Shown here: positions 22,213 through 33,363 of the stretch, piece after piece | How the letters are laid out: the number at the start of each line of letters is the position of its first letter | Position numbering within the stretch: the first letter of the stretch is position 1 | NCBI RefSeq assembly: GCF_018294505.1 | Contig: NC_057794.1 | Span: 195,099,201 to 195,163,200, forward strand | DNA: 64,000 bases | Direction: 5' to 3' | Origin: Triticum aestivum | Lineage: Eukaryota; Streptophyta; Magnoliopsida; Poales; Poaceae | The notes under the pieces: generated by a model | Databases searched by the model: none | What the model was told of the DNA's origin: nothing | Seen by the model: only the letters and a program-made list of their open reading frames with translations | Made by a program: the position numbers and the translations under genes

Positions 22213-23727
22213 ATGCCACCGAAGAAGAAGACTTCGGCGGCAGCCGCTCCATCCACGTCACTTCCGCCACCGTTGGAGAAAACGAGTGGTGGGATGGACG
22301 CCGGCGGAAAAAAGGACGTCGACGAGGAAGCTCATGATGCCGCCAGGTCCAAGAACAAGGCTGCACAAACCTCGGCGACTGTACATGTTCCACGCCACTC
22401 TCAGGAGGCGCAAGATCAACAGCGTCATGGCACTAGTAGTGCCATACGCATGATAGCCCAAGACCAAGCTGGTGGATCTCGGAGCGCTCAAGACCAGCAT
22501 GCACGCCAGCGTGCTGGCACGAGCGGGGCACGGTCGCCTGGACGAGATACTGCTCCTTCTAACATAGTTAGAAGTTCGAGCATGTCCCGCTCCTCGCGCC
22601 GTCCGCCACTGCCACCCACCACTCCAACAGAAGCTTTGGCGCGAGCTCAACTTCTCCTAGATTACCCTCCGACGTCGGACAAGATCGACGAATGGAGAGC
22701 CACCATTCAGAGTCTCATCGGCTACGCCAACGGCGACACTCCACGGCGGCCGAGCGCGTCGCCGCCGCGGCAAGACCGCCGGACGCGAGCCGGTGGCGAT
22801 GAAACGGGAGGAGGTGCAACTACCATGCAATCACCGCCCCGAAGGCCAAGATCGCCGACTCGCCGGATCCACCTCGACAGTGACTCCACTGCATCGTCGG
22901 ATCCACGAGCTCGTCGTGATCAGCGCCAAGTTCTTCATGATCGACAACAAGAAGACGCTCGAACCCGCATCGAGCGCCGAAGAGAAGCGCGATGTCAATC
23001 CGACAAGCGCGCTGGGCCCTCTGTTGACATGCATGCGCCAGGGGAACCAGGCGATCTGCCGTACGCGGTAGGTTGTCCTGTGTTCACTCGTGAGCTGCGG
23101 CAAGTCCAGTGGCCCAGTACAAAGAACTTCAAACCAGACATACCGGAGAAGTACGACGGCAAGACGCATCCATCAGAGTTCCTCAGCATCTACACCATTG
23201 CGGTACAAGCTGCCGGGGGACGAGATGACAAGATCCTTGCCAACTACTTCCCGCTGGTGCTCAAGCCCAATGTCAGATCCTGGCTCATGCACTTGCCGGA
23301 CAACTCCATATCCTCTTGGGCTGATCTGTGCCATCAGTTTGTCGGCGCCTTTACAGGCGGACACAAGCCTCATGGCCAGGAGAGTGATCTTCATCTGCTC
23401 ACCCAGAAGGAAGGAGAGCCCCTGCGCAAGTACATTCAGAGATTCAGTAGTGTGCAGCACAACATCCCAGACGTCCACCCTGCCGCGGTGATCAGCGCGT
23501 TCCATCAGAACATGCGGAACCGCAGGATGCGGGAGGAAATGGCGATGTGTAAGATCAGGGACGTCAGTGAGTTATATGCACTGGACAACAAGTGTGCACG
23601 TGCTGAGGAAGGGAGGAGACTCCCCGGAGAAAATATAGGAGCGGGGGGATCTGACAGTGAAGATGCTGCCCCGACAAGGAAAAACCGGCGGCGGAACAAC
23701 AGAAGGAGGAAGGCAAAGAAGTGCTAG
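22213..23727 (+). pseudogene. Element B gag, N-terminal and capsid part (504 codons)
   Basis: It opens MPPKKKTSAAAAPSTSLPPP, followed by about 300 residues of low-complexity Ser/Arg/Pro/Asp-rich sequence. The Retrotrans_gag capsid domain covers roughly residues 305-465 (IPEKYDGKTHPSEFL ... VRSWLMHLPDNSISSWADL ... EPLRKYIQRFSSV ... DVSELYALDNKCARAEEGRR), then a basic tail. The frame runs out at TAG 23725-23727, while the next ORF begins at 23721 in another frame. Text on both sides reads naturally only if one nucleotide was lost in the A/G-rich stretch near 23690-23715, so this is probably one broken Gag-Pro gene and not two. Confidence 0.88.
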
Positions 23728-25001
23728 TTGTTGAGCAGTCCGGCAACGGTGGTGGCACCAAGGAAGCCAAAGCTGGTGACTCCGGCAAGGAGGTTGCCGC
23801 AGAGGTGGTGGTCGCCGACAAGCAGGACGGCACCAACAAGCAGTATTGCAAGATTCACCGTACCAAGGGCCATGATCTTCAGAACTATAAGAGGGTCGAG
23901 CAGCTTGTTGAGCAACAGAAAGCTGAATACGAGCGGCGCGACAAAGAGAAGGCCCAGGAAGGAGCTGGTGGATCCGGCAAGAAAAGTCCCGGCCGAGGAG
24001 GACGCCGCGGCAAGGCCAAGCAGCGGCAAGGAGACAGACCTCCTCGCGGCCGCGACAAGGATGAAGATGACGGCGACGATGAAGATATAGATGATGAGGA
24101 GACTGATGAGCAGGAGTTCCAGAAAGCCACAGAGGTCCTGTGCATTGACGGTGGTGCTTCTCTACATGCCTCGCACCGCCAGCTCAAGCAGTGGGTGCGG
24201 GAAGTTAATGCAGCAGAACCACCCGTCGAGTCACGCAAGCCTCTGAAATGGTCCGGCACGCCTATCATCTTTGATATTGAGGACCACCCGGATCGCATAA
24301 CTGCGGTCGGATGCTTGCCGATGTTGGTTTCACCAACAATCCGCAACCTCAAGGTCACTAAGATGCTAGTTGATGGCGGGGCCGTCTTGAACCTGATCTC
24401 CTCCGTGGTGCTCCAGAAACTCCAGATCCCTGACAGCGAGCTCGAAGAGACCAGCACATTTCATGGAATCAATCCGGGAAGGAGCAAGCCAAAGGGAAAG
24501 ATCACGTTGCCGGTAACATTTGGCAGCGAGCTGAACTTCAGGACTCAGAGGGTCACGTTTGACGTTGCCGACTTTCCATTACCTTACAATGGAATCCTTG
24601 GCCGTCCGGCACTCGCCAAGTTCATGGCAGCCTCTCACTATGCATACAACGTACTGAAAATGCCAGGCCCAATAAGTGTCTTCTCTGTCCTTGGCGACAA
24701 GAAGGATGCTCTTATCTGTGCCAACAAAATCTACCGGGAAGCAGCAGCCGCAGCAGAGTGCAAGATACTTGCCGCTGAAGCTCTCGGGGGGAAGAAGACC
24801 AAGTCCGGCAAGAGCTCTAATGCCCACTCTGGCAAGCGCACCTCTTCGGAGTGCTGCGCTACCGTCGAGGACGCACCATCGAGCTCCACCGGCAAGTGTA
24901 AGAAGGCAATGGCAGCTCCACCGGAGACCAAGAAGGTATCCGCCAAGGAGGATGGCACTGGTGGTACCTTCACCATCAGCGCCACTCTTGACCCCAAATA
25001 G
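23721..25001 (+). pseudogene. Element B gag C-terminus (degenerate zinc knuckle) and aspartic protease
   Basis: Near residue 41 is YCKIHRTKGHDLQNYK, a C-X2-H-X4-H type knuckle whose last Cys has become Tyr. A long Lys/Asp/Glu-rich linker follows. The protease has the active-site triad Asp-Gly-Gly (MLVDGGAVLNLIS, around residue 214) in place of DTG, as is usual in the Tat lineage, and the partner block LPYNGILGRPALAKF. The ORF ends at TAG 24999-25001, but the same frame continues directly into RT (ESALIAFLRANVNVFAW), so the stop stands for one changed codon, most simply CAG to TAG. Read-through cannot be excluded. Confidence 0.88.
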
Positions 25002-27230
25002 GAAAGCGCGCTCATTGCTTTCCTGCGGGCGAATGTCAATGTGTTTGCGTGGCAACCGTCTGATATCCCCGGTGTTCCCAGGAAAGTGATTGAGCACCAC
25101 CTTGTCGTCTGTCCTCATGCGCGGCCCGTCAAGCAGAGAGTCAGGAAGCAGGCAGTAGAGCGCCAAGAATTCATCGCAGAAGAAATCAAGAAGCTGGAAG
25201 CAGCAGGCCTTGTCAGAGGAGTACTCCATCCCACGTGGTTGGCCAATCCTGTTGTTGTGCGCAAGGCTAACGGGAAATGGAGACTTTGTATTGACTTCAC
25301 TGATGTTAATAAAGCTTGTCCCAAAGACCCATTTCCCTTGCCGCGTATTGACCAGATTGTTTACTCCACAGCCGGATGTGATTTGCTTTCATTTCTTGAT
25401 GCATACTCAGGATACCATCAGATCTTCATGGCAGAAGAAGATGAAGAGAAAACCGCGTTTATCACCCCATGTGGCACGTACTGCTTCGTACGGATGCCTT
25501 TCGGTTTGAAGAATGCTGGTTCAACATTCGCAAGGGTAGTCCACCATGCTTTTGAGCCGCAAATGCACAGAAATGTGGAAGCTTACATGGATGACATAGT
25601 GGTCAAGAGCAAGAGAAAAGCGACCTTGATTCAAGACTTAGACGAGACATTTACAAATCTGCGCAAGATCAACCTCAAGCTTAACCCCAAGAAGTGCGTG
25701 TTTGGAGTCCCTTCCGGCAAGCTTCTTGGGTTCTTCGTGTCTCAACGGGGAATTGAAGCCAATCCTGACAAGATCAAAGCCATCGAGCAGATTGATGCAC
25801 CAAAGCACGCCAAGGATGTACGAAGGCTTGCCGGTTGCGTGGCTGCTCTCAGCAGGTTTATCTCTAGATCTGCTGAGCGCGCCCTGCCATTTTTCAAAAT
25901 TTTGAAAAAGGCAGGTCCAATGAAATGGACTCCGGAAGCGGAGGCTGCGCTGCAGGATTTGAAGAGATACCTGTCCTCCACTCCAACGCTTGTCGCACCT
26001 AAGCCGCAAGAGAAGTTGCTGCTGTATATAGCGGCAACCAATCAAGTGGTTAGTGCTGCGTTAGTGGCGGAGAGGGAGGCGGATGATGAGCCAGCGACCA
26101 CAGCAGATCCATCCAGCGACAAGCAGGGGGCTTCGCTGACAAGCTATGGTCCCGACAAACATGAGTATGCGCAGGAGCATGATAAGATGCCAAGGAGAAT
26201 GGTGCAGCGCCCAGTTTACTTTGTCAGTTCTCTTCTGCAGGGGGCTAGATCAAGGTACTCTGGTGTCCAGAAGTTGCTTTTCGGCCTCCTCATGGCCTCG
26301 AGAAAGCTGCGCCATTACTTCCAAGCACATGAGATCACAGTCGTCACTCGCTTTCCGCTGAAGAGGATACTACAAAATCCAGAAGCAACGGGCAGAATTG
26401 TCGAGTGGGCGCTGGAACTGTCAAGCTTTGGCCTCAAATTTGAGAGCACTTCAACTATCCAAAGCAGAGCATTGGCAGAGTTCATAGCAGAGTGGACGCC
26501 AACCCCAGATGAAGAAATTCCAGAAACGAGCATCCCCGTCAAAGAGGCAAGCAAAGAGTGGCTAATGTACTTTGATGGTGCCTTCTCGCTGCAAGGCGCC
26601 AGTGCAGGCGTGTTGCTTGTCCCACCCACCGGAGAGCACCTCAAGTACGTAGTCCAGATGCACTTTCCCAAAGAGCAAGCAACCAACAATACTGCAGAGT
26701 ATGAAGGATTGCTTGCCGGTCTCAGAATCGCAGCAGACCTTGGGATCAAGAAGCTCATTGTCAGGGGTGACTCACAGCTTGTTGTCCGACAAGTGAACAA
26801 GAACTACCAGAGTCCGTTGATGGAAGCGTATGTTGATGAAGTGAGGAATCTAGAAGAGCACTTTGACGGCCTACAAATGGAGCATATCCCAAGAGCTCAG
26901 AATGATATTGCTGATGGCCTGTCAAAGTGCGCCGCACTAAAGTTACCTGTGGAACCAGGGATCTTTGTGCTTAAGTTGACTCAACCATCCGTAACGCCCT
27001 CAACTGGACAAAGCAAAAAGAGGAAGTTGGTTTCCGGTGACTACTTTCCGGCAGAGCTCCCCGAAGCCGCCGCCAAGAAAGTCCCCAAGATCAACACCAA
27101 GGATGCTGAGGGGAAGTCTGCTCCGGCAAGCCGGTTTGTTCCGTTGAAGCAGACGCTCCCGACGAGTTTTGCTCCGGCAAGCTTGCCGGGGAACATCAAG
27201 CTCCGGCAGGGCCGCAAGTCCTTGCCGTAG
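25002..27230 (+). pseudogene. Element B reverse transcriptase, RNase H and second (archaeal-type) RNase H
   Basis: RT begins VFAWQPSDIPGVPR; key blocks are VVVRKANGKWRLCIDFTDVN, LLSFLDAYSGYHQI and an intact YMDD box (codons 25584-25595). A first RNase H (LLLYIAATNQVVSAALVAE ... RHYFQAHEITVVT) has lost the usual catalytic Asp context. A second RNase H follows at about residues 505-640: MYFDGAF, NNTAEYEGLLAGL, RGDSQLVVRQV, QNDIADGLSK, with the D-E-D-D set present. In Tat elements this extra domain is thought to have replaced the weakened original. A Lys/Pro-rich linker ends at TAG 27228-27230, after which the frame changes. This is the best preserved part of B. Confidence 0.94.
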
Positions 27231-28531
27231 AAGCGGATGTTCCCGCAGCATCAGATGTGCCTTTAGTCCTTGTTGTCGAGCCACAAGCTCGAGCATGGGC
27301 ACAGCAGATTGTCCATTTCCTTCAGACAGGAGAACTTCCCAAAGAGCAAGAAGAAGCGGAAAGAGTAGCCCGGCAGTCAAGTATGTACCAGTTTGTCGAT
27401 AGCATACAGTACAGAAGAAGACTCAATGGTGTGAAATTGAAGTGTATTCGCCGGGAAGATGGACAAAAGCTATTGGCGGAGATACATGGAGGCATATGTG
27501 GCCACCACATTGGCGCAAGAGCACTTGCCGGCAAAGCTTTCCGGCAAGGTTTCTTTTTGCCGACAGCCCTCCAGGATGCAACTGCACAAGTAACCAAGTG
27601 TGAAGGGTGCCAGTTCCACTCCAAACAGATACACCAGCCAGCTCAAGCTCTCTAGACGATCCCTTTATCCTGGCCATTTTCGGTCTGGGGGCTCGATATC
27701 CTCGGCCCCTTCCCCCGAGCTGTCGGGGGCTTTGAGTACTTGTACGTCGCAATCGACAAGTTCACAAAGTGGCTGGAAGTGCAGCCAGTGAGGAAGGTGA
27801 CAACACAGTCAGCAGTCAAGTTCTTCAGGTCGATTGTTTGCCGTTTCGGGATCCCTAACAGGATCATCACCAACAACGGCACGCAATTCACGAGCCGCAC
27901 CTTCATGCAGTACGTCCAAGACCTTGGCGCCAAGGTCTGCTTCGCTTCTGTTGCTCATCCGAGAAGCAACGGTCAAGCAGAGAGGGCAAATGCTGAAGTG
28001 CTGTGCGGGCTCAAGACCAGAACTTTCGACAGGCTGCACAGGTGCGGAAGGAACTGGATCGAGGAGCTGCTGGTGGTTCTTTGGTCGATCAGAACGACGC
28101 CAAATCGAGCCACTGGCCAGACACCTTTCGCTCTAGTCTATGGAGCAGAGGCAGTTCTCCCCACGAAACTCGTATACGGATCACCTCGAGTGCTCGCTTA
28201 TGATGAGCTTGAGCAAGAACAGCTGCGGCAAGATGACGCGCTGCTCCTTGAGGAAGATCGTCTTTAGGCTGATGTACGAGCTGCTCGATACCAGCAAGCT
28301 TTGCGCCGCTATCATAGCCGCAAAGTTAAAGCCAGAACCTTTGAGGAAGGCGACCTTGTTCTTCGGCGCGTTCAGTCCGCCAAGAGTTCCAACAAGTTGA
28401 CGCCGAAGTGGGAAGGCCCTTATTGGGTGAGACGAGTCACAAGGCCTGGCGCTGTCCGCCTTGAGACCGAAGATGGCATTCCGGTGAGCAACTCCTGGAA
28501 CATAGAACATCTTCGTAAGTTTTTCCCATAA
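27231..28531 (+). pseudogene. Element B integrase
   Basis: From 27257 the frame gives the HHCC zinc-binding domain (EIHGGICGHHIG ... VTKCEGCQFHSKQIH). TAG at 27653 precedes the catalytic core, which opens WGLDILGPFP with the first Asp. The central Asp is lost: IITNNGTQFTSRTF, Asn codon at 27872-27874, a G-to-A change from the usual TDNGTQF. The Glu motif NGQAERANAEV remains. A further TAG (28265-28267) interrupts the C-terminal domain (FEEGDLVLRRVQSAKSS ... WEGPYWVRRV), which ends SWNIEHLRKFFP at 28531. Integration by this copy's own enzyme would fail. Confidence 0.92.
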
Positions 28532-29377
28532 GGCGCGGTTGCCAGAACCCGTTCCGGCAACCACCTTTTGTACAAGTCTTGCCGTTGTTGCATGTAATCC
28601 TTTGTACAAAGCCGGGCGCAGATCCCGTGCATAAGTAAAACCCCATGTGCTCCGCACAGCTTGTCCATTTCATGCGTTAGTTCCTTTCTTGCATGCGATT
28701 ATCTGACACTTTGTGCAGCACCTACATCCGGTAAGCAGTAACGAGCCGAAGAGCTCCATATTATTATTTTCTCTTCTTTCTTTTTCTTTTCAAGGAAAAG
28801 AAGGTTCTCTCACACACAAGTTTGCCGGGGGGGAAGGAGAAGATTGTGGTATGGGCCAGGCGTCGTTCAAGCAAAGACTTGCCTTACCGGGAAGCAAATA
28901 ACAGAAAAGCTAAGTTGCCAAAGTTTGAGCAATCACTTTTTAAATTTTTGAGTTATCTTCCTCGAACGACCCTGCTTTGTATGGAAAACCTGTGCGCGGA
29001 GGAACCAACTCGTGGCTAGTTGCTCCCTTACTTTGTTTCGAGTCCGCTCAACAGCTTAAGCGTGCTGCATCTAGTCGCGACAAGGTTTCTTGTCGGAAGG
29101 AGCGCCGCCAGCAGGCTGCTGAAGTTCCGCACTCAGCGCTCACGGCTCGGGCGCCTGCGCCGACAAGTTCCCTAGAAGCGTAGGGTAAAAACATACAAAG
29201 GAAGGAATCTAGTAGCGGAAATAACATAGCAATTGATAACAAAAATAAAGTTATATTACAAAGATAACTTGTCGCAGCTCTAACAGACTGTTTTCATAAC
29301 ATGATCAGTAGCGACAAGGGAAAAGAAGGAATGGGCGGCCTAATCTACGCGTCCGCCCTTGACTCTCTTGATCTCGC
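28532..29377. other. Element B non-coding spacer between pol and the antisense gene
   Basis: No coding signal was recognised. It separates the 3' end of pol (plus) from the 3' end of the antisense gene (minus). Its first part resembles 2174-2400 in reverse orientation. Confidence 0.6.
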
Positions 29378-32300
29378 TCACCTTGCCACAATGGGTGCGA
29401 CAAGGGCCTTGAGTGCATCCAGATCGGCGTCAGGCGGCAAGGACCTGAGGACGTTGGTGAAGCTGAGGCCTGGATTGCAGAAGGCTACCTTCATCAGCAC
29501 CTTCTGGAGAACCCCGGCGCAGATTTTGCGCGACTCGTCGGCCAGCTGCTTCGGGATCCTCTCCCGGAGCCGCTGGAGTGCCGTCGCCACGCCCTTGAAG
29601 AATAGGCTGAGCTTGGCGCTGGGTTGAAGACTCTCGTCGGAAGGGTACCCAAAGTCCTCCATCCCCAGCTGCGCCAGCTCCTCGTTGATGACTGCGGCAA
29701 TGTTCACCAGACCCTCGGTCCAGTGCTCCACAGTGTCTCTGAACGAGCTCTGGGTAACTGCAATGCTCTCCAGCAGTGCCGCGTCAGCCTTGACCTTCTC
29801 CGACAAGGTCTTCTCCCGCTCCTTGACGGCCTCCAGCGTCTGCGTCAGCGTGGCCAGCTTTAGCTCCAGGTCTGCTTTGGAATCCTTGGCGGCGCTGAGC
29901 TCCTTGCCCCTCTCAGCGAGAAGGCCTTGCAGCTCACCGTGGGCGGCATCATCCTTCTCGCGCTCACGCTTGAGCGCGGCAAGCTCCTCACCGCTCTTCC
30001 CAATATCGGCCTCCAGCTGCGCCACCTTCTCCTCTAGCTCTTTCTTGGCGGCCTCTGCAGTTGCCGCGGCGTCCTTTGCCTCCGTGAGTGCCCCGCCAAG
30101 TGCTCGCTCGCTCTCGGCGAGCTCTTCCTCGTAGCTGTCAAGGTGGGCCTTCCGCTGCACTAGTTCACCTTCCCGCGCGGACTGCTTCTCGGCAGCCAGC
30201 CTTTGTTCCTCCTCAGCCTCGGCCTTCTCGAGAAGAAAGGCCGTGCGCTCCTTGTTGACTCGCTCCCGCTCCTGCGCCAGGGACCGGAGAGCTTTTTGAT
30301 TTTGGCCCCGGAGCTCCTCCGCGCGCTTTTCCATGTCAACTCCCACCTTCGCGACAAGCGCTTCCCGGGAAGACAGCTTGGCTTGCCGGGTGCGGTAGAG
30401 TGACAGCAGCTTCCGCAGCAGCTGCTCCTCTTCAGGCTCGCCACTGCTGCTGCTGGGCGCATCAACCAATGACAGTCTAGCAGAGGCGAGCACCTCCCCG
30501 TCAAAAGTCTCCCCCTCGACCGGCGCCCTGGAGCTCGACGCCTAGGGTAGCTTGATGAAGATATTGTCTCCGGCCTGCAAGTAGGCGCCGGGCTGGGGCT
30601 CCTCGTAGCCCGGCTCCGCGGAAGCGGCACAGAGTTCAGCGGTCGGCGCAGCGCCCGGCGCTCCTGCGGCCTCAGGGTCATCAGTGCGATCGCCCGACCC
30701 CTCGCCGGCTTCCGCAGCAGCAGCCCCGGCGGCCCCCTCGCCGGCGGTCTCATCAGCACCGGCACCTTCCTTGCCGGTGCCCTCTGTCTCCATTGGCTCA
30801 GCCAAAGATGGGTCTGAAGAACGAAGAAGGAAGGAAAATCAATCAAAAATCCAAGAAAGGAAAAACAGAAGAAGCAGAACCCAAGGGAAAGTTTCTGGGC
30901 AAGTGGATTACCTACGCCAAGATCTTCAGTTGCGGCCTCGGTCGCCGCAGGATCAGCAGTGTCGTCCCTTGCCGGAGAGTCCCCCCTTGCCGGAGAGCGC
31001 TCCCTTGCCGGGGGCTCCTCCCTTGGCGGCGCAGTCAAAGCAGGTGGCACTTCAGAACCGGCCTCCGGGCGCTCCTGATGAGACTGCTCTGCTCCTGCAC
31101 AAGTCAACAAGCAAGATATCAACAAAGGAAAAAGCACTCAAGCGCGCCCGGCAGCAGAAGGCTAAACTATGAACTTACGCTGGGGGCTGCGCTGGGGGCT
31201 GCTCGGAGGGGTGATTGCCGGGTCCGTCAAGGTGGTCTCGGGCCCACCTCCTGCTGACACGATGGGGTCATCCTCGATGACGATCACCGCGGCCTTGGCC
31301 CTCTTCGCCGCTCTCTGGGCCAGTGTTCTGAAAAGAAAGGAGTCCAGATTGGAGCAAGTCAGATACAAGATATAAACAGCAAGATTGAAGGATTATAAGA
31401 GCACCAAAGAAACTCACTCTTCTTCCTCCTCGTCGGAGCTGAGCGCGGAAAGATCGAAGTCCGGCCCTCCTTCGGTGCGGCGAGGTGGAGGAGTAGGATC
31501 CCTTGCCCGCTTGGCGGGGGCAGTGGCAGTGGCCCGGGAAGATCCCGCTCCAGTTGCCGCTGTTGCGTGAGGCGCTCCCGCGGCAACATTGCTTGCCACG
31601 GTAGAGCGCGTCGCACGGCTCAGTGGCTGTGGAGCCGGCTGCCGCCCCGCTGCGTCCCCGGCCCTGCGAAGGCACCTCCTTGGCGGGGCCGGGGGCTCCG
31701 CCTGCGGCAAGTTCTCGGAAGGCTCAGCCTCCACCTCGCCGGCCTCGCTCGACTCAGCTTCGGAACCGGCAGGCTCCTCCTCGCCCATGAACTCTGTGCG
31801 TTCGGCAAGGTTTGCCGCCTCTATAGCCTCCGCCTCCTCCACATTAAACCCAAACACACCCGCAGCAGCTGCGGCCGTAGCCTCTTCCGCCCTAGTAGCG
31901 ATGAGCTGCAGCTCCTCGTTGGTGGTGTCACGGGTGAGGCTCTTCTGCTCGTCAGCGCGGACTCGCACTTCCTCCAAGGTGTCGAAGAACGCTCGCACAA
32001 CGTCATCCGCAGGCTCTTGCCAAGTTGGGACGATGCCGTGTGAATCGCACAACGGCATCATGGCGCGGATCCGGTCAAGCGAAGAGTTATTGCACAAAGG
32101 AACTACGCCCCTCGGCAGTGTGAATGGGTGCTGGGGGTCGCGTTTTAATAACTCCTAGAGCATTGCGTCCAGCTCCAAGACAGTGAAGTTGTAGTTGAGG
32201 CCCGGCCGCAGCCTCATGATGTCCGCCGAATTCTTGAATTCCCAAGCAGGCCTCCCCCTCTCCTGCAGGGGGCAATGCAGCGGCGGAGGAAATCTGCCCT

Positions 32301-32986
32301 AACAGCACCTACGGTGAGCCCGGCAAGCCTGAGGCGAAGAATCCTAGTGATGGCGATCTTCAGCCTCTCGTCTTCCGGGGCCACGTTGCTCGAGTCGTTG
32401 CCGCGCACTATTGGAGTTTGGCGCACGACGGTGAAGGGCTGCGGATTCTCATCGATGATCCAGCACCACTCCGCTCTCCACTCCTCCCACTTGCTGCGGA
32501 GCTCACCCTCCAAGTACGCCTCTTTCTTGCCGACTCTCGAGACCCAGGCAATCCCTCCGGCAAGCGGCTCTCCTCTCTCTACCCGAGGTATGAAGAAGTG
32601 GCGGAAAAGGGCAACACTAGGGTGGACTCCAACAAAGTTGCGAAAACTGCCATGGTCAAGACAGCATTGGGGGTGAAGTCAAGGAGGCGGAAGCCATATG
32701 TGTTCATAATATCACAGAAGAACTCCGAGAAGGGCGGGCAGAGCCCGCAATAGAAGAATAGCGGGAAGAACGGGTACCCATTTGAAGCCAACTCCGAGGC
32801 AGCGGCCGGGAGTACCCTCGTGCGCGGATGCGCACGCGTCTCCATCGCCCAAAAGAGGTAGAAGTACTCCCTCAGCTCCTGCACGCCGAGCTGGGGGGTG
32901 AAGATCGCCCGCTCCTTTCGCAGCGTCGCGAGCCGCTGCGCCTCGGCCGACTTCACACCCTTTCCCTTGTCGGCTTTCGGGGCCAT
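29378..32986 (-). pseudogene. Element B antisense gene, four exons: gypsy-type accessory protein with coiled coil
   Basis: The minus-strand ATG is at 32984-32986 (MAPKADKGKGVKSAEAQR). Predicted exons are 32986-31418, 31327-31179, 31094-30912 and 30813-29378, each bounded by GT...AG (donors GTGAGT, GTAAGT, GTAATC; acceptors TTTTCAG, TTGTGCAG, GTTCTTCAG). Reading frame is kept across all three junctions. Exon 1 carries a hydrophobic block (YPFFPLFFYCGLCPPFSEFF ... FTPNAVLTMAVFATLLE) like the Pfam 'putative gypsy type transposon' domain, then an acidic Ser/Glu stretch. Exon 4 is a ~220-residue coiled coil and a C-terminal helical domain ending APIVAR at TGA 29378. Lesions: stop at 32579, a frame change after it, TAG at 32155 and TAG at 30541. 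The role is unknown; related antisense ORFs are known from Tat elements. Confidence 0.75.
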
Positions 32987-33147
32987 GGCGGAGGTGGTGG
33001 GGAAGGTCGATGGTGTGGTGATGCTGGTGGCAAAGGGGGGGTGGAGCGCTGCTCTCTCGGCTTCAAGAAGAAGGGGGGAGCGGTGGAGTTTGTGAAGAAG
33101 GAGTAGCAGCAACCAGCGAGGGGGAACGAACTGCCTCTGTTTCCTCT

Positions 33148-33157
33148 GCTTATAAAG
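33148..33157 (-). promoter_or_regulatory. Candidate TATA box for the element B antisense gene
   Basis: The minus strand reads CTTTATAAGC about 165 bp upstream of the ATG at 32986, in the short interval between the 3' LTR and the gene. Element C has a similar box before its version of the gene. Confidence 0.4.
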
Positions 33158-33350
33158 AGGGACGGGACGGACGTTTCGGCCTTCCAAATAAACAACCACC
33201 CACGATCTCTCCCACGATGCCGCATTCAACGCGTGCCGTTATGGGAGAGCGCGGTGGATGCGGAGCAAGATTTGGCGTGGCCCAGCCCGCGTGTGCCCGT
33301 GCCCTGTCTTGGGCCCGGCCCAACAGCGCTCAGCACCGTGTCTGGCCCAG

Positions 33351-33363
33351 GCCCGGGGGCTCC
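33351..33363 (+). promoter_or_regulatory. Purine-rich tract before element B 3' LTR
   Basis: GCCCGGGGGCTCC abuts the 3' LTR at the plus-strand priming position. The G run is the likely primer core. Confidence 0.6.

Noticed and set aside
22148..22453. Extra ORF overlapping the gag start of element B
   Set aside because: It is out of frame with gag, Arg/His-rich and without features; a shadow frame.
29301..30134. Plus-strand ORFs (108 and 149 codons)
   Set aside because: They are shadows of the coiled-coil exon on the minus strand; the Ser-rich composition reflects its reverse complement.
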